In this document: positions 1-6,464 of the stretch, in pieces
Layout: every line of letters begins with the position of its first letter
Position numbering within the stretch: the first letter of the stretch is position 1
DNA from: a virus
Length of the DNA: 43,579 nt
Direction: 5' to 3' (one strand)
IMG/VR virus record: IMGVR_UViG_3300033141_001665
Span: 1-43,579 of that record
The notes under the pieces: generated by a model
What the model was told of the DNA's origin: nothing
The model's input: only the letters and a program-made list of their open reading frames with translations
Database searches by the model: none
Position numbers and translations under genes: made by a program

Positions 1-114
1 TATGGCTATGGTTATGGCGATGGCAGTAGCGATGGCTGTGGCTATGGCTATGGTAATGGTGATGGCTATGGCTATGGTTATGGCGATGGCGGTAGCGATG
101 GCTGTGGCTATGGC
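1..114. repeat. Terminal direct repeat, left copy
   Basis: These 114 bases are identical to 43466-43579. Because they lie in low-complexity GGCTAT-type repeats, they are either the assembly overlap of a circular contig or a real repeat copy. The reading frame is kept with or without merging. Confidence 0.85.
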
Positions 115-468
115 TATGGCTATGGTAATGGTGATGATATATGGTCAGAGGCATATCTTTCTCGGTTTAAGGATCAATGCCCGAAGGATGCAATTCTTGC
201 GTTCTGGCGCTCTCGTGCTGACGGACGTCCAGCCAATGGTGGAAAGGGGCCGCCTAGATATGCTGGGATGGTTGAGGCAGTAGGCGGCCCATTGAAGATT
301 TGTACAAGCCATGCGTTGCACGGAACGTTCTCCCCTTGGAGTTGGAAGGGCGAGAAAATATGGGTGGTTGCGTTGTTTGAGCCCGTCGTTCGGAGAGAAG
401 ATAAACTGGCATCTTTGAAGCGCAAGATTATTGCTGATGTAACGGATGAGTTCAGGTGGTGTTTGTGA
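1..468 (+). CDS. C-terminal part of the Gly/Tyr-repeat phage protein that wraps around the contig ends
   Basis: The frame is open from base 1 and stops with TGA at 466-468. It continues in frame from the GTG start at 43223. Residues 1-44 are a Gly-Tyr-Asp repeat. The rest is a compact domain beginning at DDIWSEAYLSRF, with the motifs GPLKICTSHALHGTF, SWKGEKIWVVALFEPV and DDKLA-like REDKLASLKRKIIADV. That domain looks like one I know from many phage hypothetical proteins (possibly the family catalogued as DUF7666, not checked). Its function is unknown. With the 114-base terminal overlap merged, the whole protein is 236 aa; without merging it is 274 aa. Confidence 0.8.
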   Translation, partial: YGYGYGDGSSDGCGYGYGNGDGYGYGYGDGGSDGCGYGYGYGNGDDIWSEAYLSRFKDQCPKDAILAFWRSRADGRPANGGKGPPRYAGMVEAVGGPLKICTSHALHGTFSPWSWKGEKIWVVALFEPVVRREDKLASLKRKIIADVTDEFRWCL

Positions 469-484
469 ATTGGGAGGACTAATT

Positions 485-700
485 ATGTGGGTAATTGAGC
501 AACTGAAAGATGATGGTACTAGCTATTCAAAGCTGCGCTTTGTAAAGGAGCGTTATTATGCTACTTGTTTGACTTCGGGCTGGGCTTGTGTTTCCGTCCT
601 GTTCGCCCGCAAAAAAGATGCTTTAGAAGTCCTGCGTAATTATCAAGAACACGGCGATCACAAATACCGTATTCGCCGAGTAATTCTTGAGGAGGTGTGA
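485..700 (+). CDS. Small orphan protein, WVIEQL family, 71 aa
   Basis: ATG at 485 follows GGAGG (473-477) at 7-nt spacing, so it is preferred over an in-frame ATG at 446. The protein opens MWVIEQLKDDGTSY and ends in a short charged helix (RIRRVILEEV). No known domain is recognised. Its start resembles the protein at 42673 (MRPKVWIIEELDGDKSY), so the two may be diverged paralogues in the same cluster across the contig ends. It lies 16 nt after the repeat protein and 1 nt before the next gene, as expected for one operon. Confidence 0.75.
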   Translation: MWVIEQLKDDGTSYSKLRFVKERYYATCLTSGWACVSVLFARKKDALEVLRNYQEHGDHKYRIRRVILEEV

Positions 701-701
701 C

Positions 702-1034
702 ATGCTCGTTTATGAGGTCGTGTTAGAGTTTGATGATTCGGAAGCGAAAGAAGACTTGAAATCTCGAATTGAGCGTTATCGAGGAAATCACCATGATACT
801 GAATGGCAAGAGATAATGGCAATTCAAACAAGGATAAAGCATAAGTGCGTGGTGGTTGTTTTGCCATTGCCAGAAAATGATGCGGCTGGCTATGTTCAGT
901 GTGCTGCGAAAATTGCAATTGATCGCGTGATAGGCGAAAGCGCGGATATGGAAAAGTACGCGCCGGTGATAGTGTCTATGACACGCTTGGATATGCCCGT
1001 GTTTGTTGATCCAAGGCTTGGAAGTGATTCTTGA
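702..1034 (+). CDS. Orphan protein, 110 aa
   Basis: ATG at 702 is preceded by GAGGAGG (688-694), inside the end of the preceding gene. The sequence looks like a small mixed alpha/beta protein: an N-terminal strand (LVYEVVLEF), a charged helix and a strong hydrophobic strand (KCVVVVLPLP). I recognise no family. Its tight spacing between two other orphans suggests co-transcription with the tail of the 40.5-2.6 kb cluster. Confidence 0.75.
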   Translation: MLVYEVVLEFDDSEAKEDLKSRIERYRGNHHDTEWQEIMAIQTRIKHKCVVVVLPLPENDAAGYVQCAAKIAIDRVIGESADMEKYAPVIVSMTRLDMPVFVDPRLGSDS

Positions 1035-1046
1035 GAAGGTGTGACT

Positions 1047-1280
1047 ATGCAGGATAACAATAACAAACCTGCCGCTAGCCCGTGGCGGCCGATCAAGACG
1101 GCGCCACGAGATGGAACAAAAGTTTTGCTTCGTGGAAGGTGGGGACTAATTCAAGTGTGCATGTTTTGTCGAGATGATGGGATATGGGGCGAGAGATGGG
1201 CAATCTGCGGAGGACGCGACAGCGCGTGGCGGTTTCATGATATACCTGTTGCTTGGGCGAAGATCTATAATTACGACTGA
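1047..1280 (+). CDS. Small phage protein of the 'WRPIKTAPRDGT' type, 77 aa
   Basis: ATG at 1047 sits 7 nt after GAGAAGG; a GTG two codons upstream is too close to the SD. The N-terminus SPWRPIKTAPRDGTKVLL matches a motif common in small phage and prophage proteins (W-x-P-I-x-T-A-P-x-D-G-T, often grouped with DUF551-like proteins). The end has IPVAWAKIY. The biochemical role of this group is unknown. The C-terminal VAWAxIY motif recurs in the 28-aa ORF at 1498-1584. Confidence 0.75.
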   Translation: MQDNNNKPAASPWRPIKTAPRDGTKVLLRGRWGLIQVCMFCRDDGIWGERWAICGGRDSAWRFHDIPVAWAKIYNYD

Positions 1281-1291
1281 GATGTACGTGG

Positions 1292-1501
1292 ATGATGTTA
1301 CTTAATCCACAACCAGGTACACGTGTCCGGATATGGTATCGAGCACGTTTACGTGAATGGATGCCGTATCACAATAGTGTTGGCTTTGTGTTAATATCCG
1401 GACGTGGTAAACCGAGGAACCATTTGGTGCAATTAGATGATGGGACGATGGTTGTTGTGCCATGCGGGCACCTTGTGGTAGATAATGATGGAAGCCTATG
1501 A
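1292..1501 (+). CDS. Small SH3/KOW-like orphan protein, 69 aa
   Basis: There are two adjacent ATGs (1292, 1295) with only a weak upstream GTGG, so the exact start is uncertain. The protein has a run of predicted beta strands (TRVRIWYRARLREW, VGFVLISGRG, HLVQLDDGTMVVVP) that recalls small SH3/KOW-like barrels in which a Gly turn precedes a DDGT hairpin. That is inference from pattern only. It ends in an ATGA overlap with the next ORF. Confidence 0.6.
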   Translation: MMLLNPQPGTRVRIWYRARLREWMPYHNSVGFVLISGRGKPRNHLVQLDDGTMVVVPCGHLVVDNDGSL

Positions 1502-1584
1502 GATTTTATGAACATGAGTGCGATGGAGATGAAATCAAATTAGCATTTTCGGAGCAGCCCGTCGCTTGGGCGGAGATTTACTAA
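1498..1584 (+). CDS. 28-aa mini-ORF with the VAWAEIY tail
   Basis: ATG at 1498 overlaps the preceding stop (ATGA), allowing translational coupling; only a weak GGAAG lies upstream. The peptide ends QPVAWAEIY, which matches the IPVAWAKIY end of the protein at 1047-1280. Either it is a short real gene or a decayed remnant of a duplicated WRPIKTAP-type gene whose N-terminal half is gone. The tRNA begins 12 nt after its stop. Confidence 0.45.
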   Translation: MRFYEHECDGDEIKLAFSEQPVAWAEIY

Positions 1585-1596
1585 GTACGATCGTGC

Positions 1597-1669
1597 CCGC
1601 CTGTAGCTCAGTGGTTAGAGCGGCTGTCTTATAAACAGCAGGCCGATGGTTCGATTCCATCCAGGCGGA
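1597..1669 (+). tRNA. tRNA-Ile, anticodon UAU
   Basis: A complete 73-nt cloverleaf. Acceptor arms CCGCCTG and CAGGCGG pair over 7 bp, with discriminator A at 1669. The D stem is GCTC/GAGC, the anticodon stem GCTGT/ACAGC with loop CTTATAA, the variable loop is 5 nt, and the T stem is GATGG/CCATC with loop TTCGATT. The anticodon reads UAU, which decodes AUA (Ile). CCA is not encoded. The first pair is C1-G72, unusual for bacterial tRNA-Ile. Bacteria normally read AUA with a CAU-anticodon tRNA modified to lysidine. Confidence 0.93.
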
Positions 1670-1703
1670 TGAGTTGTAATTGGATTGCTAAAGGAGGTCA
1701 AAT

Positions 1704-2084
1704 ATGGCGGCCTGCCTGAAGTGGAAAGTCGAAACGAACTTGGTGCATGTTGATTTCTATGAGCCAAGGCGCACTGTCTTTTCTTTCACTATCAGAAAAG
1801 TTTGCGATGGAACGGACGATTTGCAGGCGACGCTAAGGCACGTTGTCAGCCAAGAGTGTGAGCGGATATGGGGCGCTCCGCCCGCAAAGTGGCGAGTGTG
1901 CGCTGAGCGCAAAGGCGATGAGGAGAACGTATGGGTAGTTACGATTCGTCCGGCCTCACTGTGGGCTCAAGATAATGTGACTTGTGGCAACTCAATATGT
2001 TTGGTCGTTCTGAAGTCAGTAGTGCATGCTGCAACTATCGTGGGGACGTGGGTTGAGCTTATGGCGAGGCGTGGCGTGAAATGA
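1704..2084 (+). CDS. Orphan protein, 126 aa
   Basis: The start at 1704 has one of the best SDs in the window (AAAGGAGG, 6 nt upstream). The product is alpha/beta-like with Trp-rich stretches (LKWKVETN, IWGAPPAKWRV, VWVVTIRPASLW) and a hydrophobic C-terminal third. I recognise no family. Its stop overlaps the ATG of the next gene (ATGA at 2081-2084), so the two are probably translationally coupled. Confidence 0.75.
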   Translation: MAACLKWKVETNLVHVDFYEPRRTVFSFTIRKVCDGTDDLQATLRHVVSQECERIWGAPPAKWRVCAERKGDEENVWVVTIRPASLWAQDNVTCGNSICLVVLKSVVHAATIVGTWVELMARRGVK

Positions 2085-2341
2085 ACATCAAAGAGCCGGA
2101 TTATGATTGTGTTGCGCGCAGGTATTGCCGTTACTATTCGCAGAAGAATGAGCGACAAAGGCGAGCCACAAAAATGAGTAGGTGGTTATGGATGCCGACA
2201 TGGGAGGAAATAGTAGAGTTCATCTACTTCTTGCTCTTTGTATTTGGTGCTTTGGTATATGTCTTTTTCTATTTTGTGCCATTGATTTTGTTTTATGCTT
2301 TGTTGGTTCTTGGGGTTCGTGCGCTGGGGAAAATGGGATAG
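2081..2341 (+). CDS. Small membrane protein with two transmembrane helices, 86 aa
   Basis: The coupled ATG at 2081 overlaps the upstream stop; an internal ATG at 2174 is an alternative start. After a basic, Arg/Lys-rich N-terminus come two long hydrophobic stretches rich in Phe, Leu and Val, starting at IVEFIYFLLFVFGALVYVFF and continuing to LILFYALLVLGV. The topology would be two transmembrane helices with a short turn and a positive N-terminus. The role is unknown; holin, superinfection exclusion or host takeover are all possible. Confidence 0.7.
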   Translation: MNIKEPDYDCVARRYCRYYSQKNERQRRATKMSRWLWMPTWEEIVEFIYFLLFVFGALVYVFFYFVPLILFYALLVLGVRALGKMG

Positions 2342-2352
2342 GAGATTGATCT

Positions 2353-2568
2353 ATGGACCATCCAGAAATCAGACGGGCGATGACAACTGGCGGATTGCCG
2401 TGCAAATTGTGGAAGGGCTTAGTACGTGCGGCTGTCGTCGTAACGTATGCGTTTGATGACGATTCAAGCGTGCTGTCCGAGTATGAAGCGAAGGACTATG
2501 TTGAACGTGATCTGCGTTCAAGGTTTGAGGATGTGGAATATGAGATTGACGAAATTGAGGCTGTCTGA
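2353..2568 (+). CDS. Acidic orphan protein, 71 aa
   Basis: ATG at 2353 follows AGGAG at 2340. The C-terminal half is strongly acidic with alternating hydrophobics (YEIDEIEAV at the end), typical of small phage accessory proteins. No family is recognised. It is the last plus-strand gene of this cluster and ends 2 nt before the stop of the convergent minus-strand gene, with no hairpin visible between them. Confidence 0.7.
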   Translation: MDHPEIRRAMTTGGLPCKLWKGLVRAAVVVTYAFDDDSSVLSEYEAKDYVERDLRSRFEDVEYEIDEIEAV

Positions 2569-2570
2569 TC

Positions 2571-3107
2571 CTATTGCGGGCAGGTCTTTACACACTTGTC
2601 GCAGATTGGCTCTCCGACGCAATCATATGTAGTCGCCTTGTTTCGGCATCCGCAGGCACACGTGCACCGGTCAAGGCTTTCAATGTACAAGAGGATTGCT
2701 TTTCCGACTATCTCAGCTATTATCCTTGCAATTTCAAGGCATACAATATGTTGACATTCGTCATTACTATCAATCTTTCCATAAATGGCTTTCGCAATGC
2801 ACTCTTCTGTACTGATTCTGTTTGTTAACTTGTGAAGATTAGGACGGTTCATGACATATCGGATCGGCGTTGTGTGCATTTCAGCCGTATGCCCTTGCAA
2901 TGCACAGGCGATTTTGGACTTGTTACGTTTACAAAAACTGACTGCTTCCTGGCCGGTCATGAATGTAAATGTCTCGTTGTCTGCGCCATTTTTCCCGATT
3001 CTTGCAACCAGCTCTACTGCTTCTCTGTTGTTTCCGAGGTGCTTGATGATTAGGCGCCCAAGAAAATGTATCTGTTTGGCTGTTTCAATCGTGATCTTTT
3101 CTGTCAT
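2571..3107 (-). CDS. Protein with C-terminal Cys-rich zinc cluster, 178 aa
   Basis: The last gene of the leftward operon. Start 3107 has a GGGA-type SD about 9 nt upstream. A start at 3173 would overlap the recombinase stop (ATGA) and add 22 residues encoded by a GGCC/GAAA/GGCC hairpin, which I consider less likely. The first 140 residues are mostly helical. The C-terminus has Cys at about 148, 150, 152, 154, 163, 169, 172 and 176 (CTCACGC then CDKCVKTC), a compact zinc-binding module. Its place behind the recombinase suggests a DNA- or RNA-binding partner, but its function is unknown. Confidence 0.75.
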   Translation of the reverse strand: MTEKITIETAKQIHFLGRLIIKHLGNNREAVELVARIGKNGADNETFTFMTGQEAVSFCKRNKSKIACALQGHTAEMHTTPIRYVMNRPNLHKLTNRISTEECIAKAIYGKIDSNDECQHIVCLEIARIIAEIVGKAILLYIESLDRCTCACGCRNKATTYDCVGEPICDKCVKTCPQ

Positions 3108-3126
3108 TGATGTTTTCCCATATACG

Positions 3127-3155
3127 ACGGCAGGCCGGCCTTTCGGCCGACCCGC
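3127..3155. other. GC-rich hairpin between recombinase and zinc-cluster gene
   Basis: GGCCGGCC-TTTC-GGCCGACC folds into an 8-bp stem with one mismatch and a 4-nt loop. It lies just after the recombinase stop in the leftward direction. No U-tract follows, so it is more likely an RNA-stability or attenuating hairpin than a full intrinsic terminator. Confidence 0.5.
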
Positions 3156-3169
3156 CGCCTGGAGGTGCA

Positions 3170-3937
3170 TCATGGCGATGATGCGGACTGCGCCTTGATT
3201 TCCCGTCTCATCACGGTCATGCTCAGGCCGTGCGTACTGATCCAATTATACAGTGTACTTTCCGCTACGCCAAGTAGCTTTGCAATATGCGGCGCGGTGA
3301 GCCCCTTGGCCAGCAGTGCTCGGACCTTTTCCTCGGTTATCCGGCTCTCGCGGCGGTGCGGTTTTTTTGGCCGCCAGGGATACTTCAGCTTCGGGTTTTC
3401 AAGTATCCGTTTAACCGTCTCGACATCCAGGCCGACAAGACCTGCTATCTGGCCGACTTGGTGGCCGTTCTTGGCGAGCAGCCGAACTCTGTTTACTCGC
3501 TTACGGGCTGCTGCAAGACCTGCTTCCTGGCGTTCGCGGCGGACCTCAAGTTCGTACTCGGCCAAGCTGCTGAGTATGTGGGCCACCATTTTGCCGGCTG
3601 GTGTTGCCATGTCGATACCTTCCCGCAGGCTTACAAGCGTGACACCTTTGGCTTGCCATTCATCAAGCAGTTTGGAGAGTTCCCGCACTCGCCGGCCAAG
3701 CCGATCGAGCCGCCAGACCACGACTCTTTTGATTCGACCTGCCTCAATATCACGGAGCAGCCGCTGGTACGCTGGCCTAGTCACTCGCCGGCCGGAAGCG
3801 GTGTCCTGGTACCAGATACAATCTCCGCCGCAGTTACGTTCATATTCCCGGAGGGCCATTATCTGGCCCTCCGGGTTCTGGTCTGACGTGCTAACTCGCA
3901 CGTAGATCGCCGTCGGCAAAGTCTTAGTCCGGATCAT
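3170..3937 (-). CDS. Serine recombinase (resolvase/invertase family), 255 aa
   Basis: Start 3937 has GGAGG at 6-nt spacing; an upstream ATG at 3952 lacks this. The catalytic domain opens AIYVRVSTSDQ, with the nucleophile Ser16 and Arg14, then VVVWRLDRLGR with Arg76, Asp78, Arg79 and Arg82, and the long E-helix at about 115-136. The tail carries two helix-turn-helix segments (about 157-180 and 212-233, GLTAPHIAKLLGVAESTLYNWI-like). At 255 aa it is longer than Tn3 resolvases (about 185 aa) and far shorter than large serine integrases. It could resolve dimers, invert a segment or integrate; no crossover site is evident. It overlaps the clamp-like gene by 14 nt. Confidence 0.93.
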   Translation of the reverse strand: MIRTKTLPTAIYVRVSTSDQNPEGQIMALREYERNCGGDCIWYQDTASGRRVTRPAYQRLLRDIEAGRIKRVVVWRLDRLGRRVRELSKLLDEWQAKGVTLVSLREGIDMATPAGKMVAHILSSLAEYELEVRRERQEAGLAAARKRVNRVRLLAKNGHQVGQIAGLVGLDVETVKRILENPKLKYPWRPKKPHRRESRITEEKVRALLAKGLTAPHIAKLLGVAESTLYNWISTHGLSMTVMRREIKAQSASSP

Positions 3938-4583
3938 TGCGTACCTCCGCACCTTTATCGTGCTTTGTCAGCCAGTTCGGCAGATATTCCGCATCAATAA
4001 TGGACTCATATGGTTGAAGAGCGCTGCATGGCATCATTACGCCCAATGCCTCGTGCGAATCAACCGCGGCTCTGATCCTGATCGGCCCATTGACAAGAAA
4101 GGTGTCGCCTTCTTGGTAAGCACTGGTCTCTGGTATAATGATGGTGATCGAGTTGCTTTTGGCGCCAAGTGCGGCGGCAACCTGGTTGAGTAGCCGCAAG
4201 TCTATCACCATACATACCTTTGACTTGCTCTTGGGGATGGTCTCATAAACAGGTGGGATTTTGCCTTTTTCTATGGGCGGAACTGCCGTTGAAGTCTCGC
4301 CGGTTTTCGTGAGATACCTCAACTTTTCGTTGTTTTCTCTGAAAATCGTTACCTGCCCGTGCTTGCTTGGCTTGCCTTTCCTGGCATCCTCATATACATC
4401 CGCCGGAATCGGCGTTATACCTGTTACGCCGTCATCGTTGTCGATTGGCACGACGGCAAGGGCGCGGCCGTTCGTGGCCCAGGCCACGCTCCTATCATGA
4501 TCGACGTAAACGTTGCCAAGCTCATACTTACTCATCCTTTTGTTTGTCAGTTGTTCAAGTTTGTGTTTTGCGTCAACTTGCAT
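3924..4583 (-). CDS. Sliding-clamp-like protein (DnaN-type fold suspected), 219 aa
   Basis: Start 4583 uses the conserved leader of this operon (AAGGAGGTGCATT then ATG). Three signatures recall beta clamps and related phage proteins: AWATNGRALAVVPI (compare ATDGHRL), PPVYETIPKSK (compare the P-x-Y-x-x-V-I-P linker), and a late GVMMP motif (compare v-M-P-M near the C-terminus). At 219 aa it is shorter than bacterial clamps (about 366 aa). It may let the phage recruit the host replicase, since no DNA polymerase gene is recognised. This is inference from short motifs; a structural role cannot be excluded. Confidence 0.6.
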   Translation of the reverse strand: MQVDAKHKLEQLTNKRMSKYELGNVYVDHDRSVAWATNGRALAVVPIDNDDGVTGITPIPADVYEDARKGKPSKHGQVTIFRENNEKLRYLTKTGETSTAVPPIEKGKIPPVYETIPKSKSKVCMVIDLRLLNQVAAALGAKSNSITIIIPETSAYQEGDTFLVNGPIRIRAAVDSHEALGVMMPCSALQPYESIIDAEYLPNWLTKHDKGAEVRNDPD

Positions 4584-4612
4584 AATGCACCTCCTTACCT
4601 ATTACGAGTCCA

Positions 4613-4643
4613 CTAGCCAGCCCCGTGCTGGCCCACACGCTAG
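4613..4643 (-). other. Intergenic hairpin of the leftward operon (copy 1)
   Basis: GCCAGC (4616-4621) and GCTGGC (4627-4632) form a 6-bp stem with a 5-nt loop. CTAGC/GCTAG (4613-4617, 4639-4643) could alternatively pair outside it. It lies immediately after the stop of the gene at 4640 and before the leader of the clamp-like gene. Confidence 0.5.
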
Positions 4644-4948
4644 CACCCTGTTGTTGCTCGGCGTTCAATGCAACTTTGGCACTGGCACGCTCCCGCTGCT
4701 ACCCGGTCCAGCTCATCCGTCACCACGACGGAGTCCACGTTGTAAATGAACCCGCAACATCGCACGGTCCGGGCATCCTCACGCCAGTACCCCAATTTCT
4801 TCATTCCGCGCACGCTGCCCGTGGTGTCGATGTTGGGGTGGCAGGTGTGCCACATACCCGTTGTGCCATCCTCGACCCAGGCAATTCCTGTGCGGTCGTC
4901 TCGATACAGGTGAAGGTAAGGGCCAAGGTCTTTAATTAACTTTTTCAT
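4640..4948 (-). CDS. Small Cys-containing orphan protein, 102 aa
   Basis: The start is set by the conserved leader GTAACAGGTAAGGAGGTGCATA-ATG. The product begins MKKLIKDLGPYLHLYRDDR and ends with a Cys cluster (QCQSCIERR and a terminal Cys), plus a CC pair at about 64-65. It has the look of a small metal- or nucleic-acid-binding protein, but no family is recognised. The RDDRT motif is shared with the protein at 5550-5840 (YRDDRTEKQ), hinting at common ancestry within this operon. Confidence 0.7.
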   Translation of the reverse strand: MKKLIKDLGPYLHLYRDDRTGIAWVEDGTTGMWHTCHPNIDTTGSVRGMKKLGYWREDARTVRCCGFIYNVDSVVVTDELDRVAAGACQCQSCIERRATTGC

Positions 4949-4966
4949 TATGCACCTCCTTACCTG

Positions 4967-5176
4967 TTACGAATCCACTTTACCAATATGCCGCCAAACG
5001 GCGCAGCCGTGCTCATTCACGGCCACGTCGTACTTGTAGCTATTGAGCGTAACTGTTACCCGTGGCTTCGAAACATGCTCTGCCAGGGCGTCGGCCACTA
5101 GCGGTAGCACGGGCCGGGGGACGGCTTGAAGCTCATACCGCTTATTACCGCGCCATTCAATGACGATTGTGTTCAT
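4967..5176 (-). CDS. Small orphan protein, 69 aa
   Basis: The start at 5176 is fixed by GGAGGTGCACC-ATG; a longer form from 5197 would bypass this SD. The product is beta-rich (TIVIEWRGNKRYEL, RVTVTLNSYKYDVAV) and contains no cysteine cluster. The stop codon TAA lies inside the conserved leader of the next gene, so termination and re-initiation are closely linked. No family is recognised. Confidence 0.7.
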   Translation of the reverse strand: MNTIVIEWRGNKRYELQAVPRPVLPLVADALAEHVSKPRVTVTLNSYKYDVAVNEHGCAVWRHIGKVDS

Positions 5177-5189
5177 GGTGCACCTCCAT

Positions 5190-5462
5190 TCATGCAATTT
5201 TTATAAAACAATCTTCGCACACCTCAAAGTGATACAATTCGCCGTCTTTCCCGATAGCATGAGTGCAATAGCGGTTCCCGCCGTGCGTATCTCCGCACAG
5301 TTCGCAAAGCGACCAGCTAAACGCAGGTTCATCAGCATAATCGCCATTGTCGAGGGCTTGCTTGAGTTCTTCCCTAGACAAGCCGCTTTCGCTCTGGCAA
5401 ACTACGCATTCAGCACAGCAGCCAACCGACCAATAATTGTAATCGTTTATATTCTCTGCCAT
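5190..5462 (-). CDS. Zinc-finger-like orphan protein, 90 aa
   Basis: The start at 5462 follows GGTAGGGAGGTGCAGTC-ATG. Cysteines occur as CCAECVVC (15-22), CELC (53-56), C66 and CEDC (82-85), enough for two treble-clef or zinc-ribbon type sites. The acidic stretch between them (REELKQALDNGDYADEPA) looks helical. A small zinc-binding host-interaction protein is plausible; no specific family is recognised. Confidence 0.75.
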   Translation of the reverse strand: MAENINDYNYWSVGCCAECVVCQSESGLSREELKQALDNGDYADEPAFSWSLCELCGDTHGGNRYCTHAIGKDGELYHFEVCEDCFIKIA

Positions 5463-5511
5463 GACTGCACCTCCCTACCTGTTACGAGTTCACTAGCCGG
5501 TCCGCACCGAC

Positions 5512-5548
5512 CCGCACGCTGCCCCCCCCGCAGGAGGCGCGCGTGCGG
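5512..5548 (-). other. Intergenic hairpin of the leftward operon (copy 2)
   Basis: CCGCACGC (5512-5519) pairs perfectly with GCGTGCGG (5541-5548) around a 21-nt G/C-rich loop that includes an 8-C run. It sits directly after the stop of the gene at 5550 (leftward) and before the leader of the gene starting at 5462. The run of C/G also makes it a likely sequencing-error spot. Confidence 0.6.
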
Positions 5549-5549
5549 A

Positions 5550-5840
5550 TCAGTCAGTAAGCGCAGGATGGTTATCAGTAACCACGTAGATATGGGCATT
5601 GTCCCCAGGGCGTCGGCATGGGCGCCATGGATCACTGACAACTCGCACACGTAGCATGTCGCTACGCTGGCGTACCCAACGCTCTACCTTATAGGCGTCC
5701 TGAGGCCTACACGCCCATGCCGCATAGCTTGTGCCATTTGCGGCAAGACCCCAGCCGGATAGGACCTTGTCGGTGCCCGCAATCAAAACTGTATGGGTCC
5801 GACGTTGTTTTTCTGTTCGGTCGTCTCTGTAGATTGCCAT
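5550..5840 (-). CDS. Basic orphan protein, 96 aa
   Basis: The start at 5840 follows CGGAGGTATATT-ATG. The product is Arg-rich (WRPCRRPGD near the end; VERWVRQRSDMLRVRVV) with an N-terminal YRDDRTEKQ motif also seen in the 102-aa protein at 4640. It has no recognisable domain. The charge suggests contact with nucleic acid, which is inference only. Confidence 0.7.
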   Translation of the reverse strand: MAIYRDDRTEKQRRTHTVLIAGTDKVLSGWGLAANGTSYAAWACRPQDAYKVERWVRQRSDMLRVRVVSDPWRPCRRPGDNAHIYVVTDNHPALTD

Positions 5841-5866
5841 AATATACCTCCGTACTTGTTACTGGT

Positions 5867-6286
5867 TCACTTTGTCAAACTGTTATCTGCGGTTCCGTTT
5901 TCCCATACGATCTTGCCGCAATCGAACTTCCCGACTCTGGCGCCGACCTTGCGCCACAGTTTGATGTATTCCTGCACAGAGACGTAGTCGAAAGGTGCAA
6001 GTTCTTTGCGATCCTTAATCCACGCGTCCCGTTCGCCAGGCGCGAGGTCTACGTTGACCATCGGGCCGGCGATGGCGTGCCAGAACCCATCGTCCGTTTC
6101 GACGGCTGGACAAACGTCCAGCACGGGGCATCCCTCAAAGTCAATGTCTTGGTGGTTGGCCGGACTAGCGGCGTGTGGCTGCTCCGGCGTGCCGTATCCG
6201 CAGATTTTGAGGCGATTATAACCGCCGATATAGACCGTATCGCCGCCGCGTCCGAAAACTACAAGCTTAGCTTTTCTGATTGTCAT
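5867..6286 (-). CDS. Orphan protein, 139 aa
   Basis: The start at 6286 follows GGAGGTACATC-ATG and lies inside the end of the preceding gene (20-nt overlap), so the two are probably coupled. The sequence opens with a beta-rich, Gly-rich part (KLVVFGRGGDTVYIGGYNRL) and ends with a Trp-containing region (YIKLWRKVGARVGKF). No family is recognised. Confidence 0.7.
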   Translation of the reverse strand: MTIRKAKLVVFGRGGDTVYIGGYNRLKICGYGTPEQPHAASPANHQDIDFEGCPVLDVCPAVETDDGFWHAIAGPMVNVDLAPGERDAWIKDRKELAPFDYVSVQEYIKLWRKVGARVGKFDCGKIVWENGTADNSLTK

Positions 6287-6464
6287 GATGTACCTCCGTC
6301 ATCTTGTTTGGACAGCCGCCAACCCAGTCCTTGCACCGACAAACCAATCCAAGGTATTCGTCGGTTGCAGTTGCCCAATTGCGATGCCAGCCGTCCGAAT
6401 CGCACGTTGTATAATGGTGACCGCCACGATACACGATCGGGCCTTTTTCGAATGTTTTCGTCAT
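6267..6464 (-). CDS. Small His/Cys/Trp-rich orphan protein, 65 aa
   Basis: The start at 6464 uses the full conserved leader (GTAACATGTAGGGAGGTGCATT-ATG). A competing minus-strand frame (6283-6549) lacks any SD. The product contains CRCKDWVGGC and several His (GGHHYTTCDSDGWHRNW), suggesting one small metal site. No family is recognised. It overlaps the next gene by 20 nt. Confidence 0.65.
   Translation of the reverse strand: MTKTFEKGPIVYRGGHHYTTCDSDGWHRNWATATDEYLGLVCRCKDWVGGCPNKMTEVHHDNQKS

Noticed and set aside
2-283. 93-aa Met/Ala/Val frame at the window start
   Set aside because: It is the out-of-frame reading of the GGCTAT repeat; no SD or independent signature, so kept only as a finding, not as a gene.
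3165-3905. 246-aa and 199-aa plus-strand frames over the recombinase
   Set aside because: They are antisense shadows of a gene with a complete catalytic motif set; the products are Ser/Arg-rich and lack an SD.
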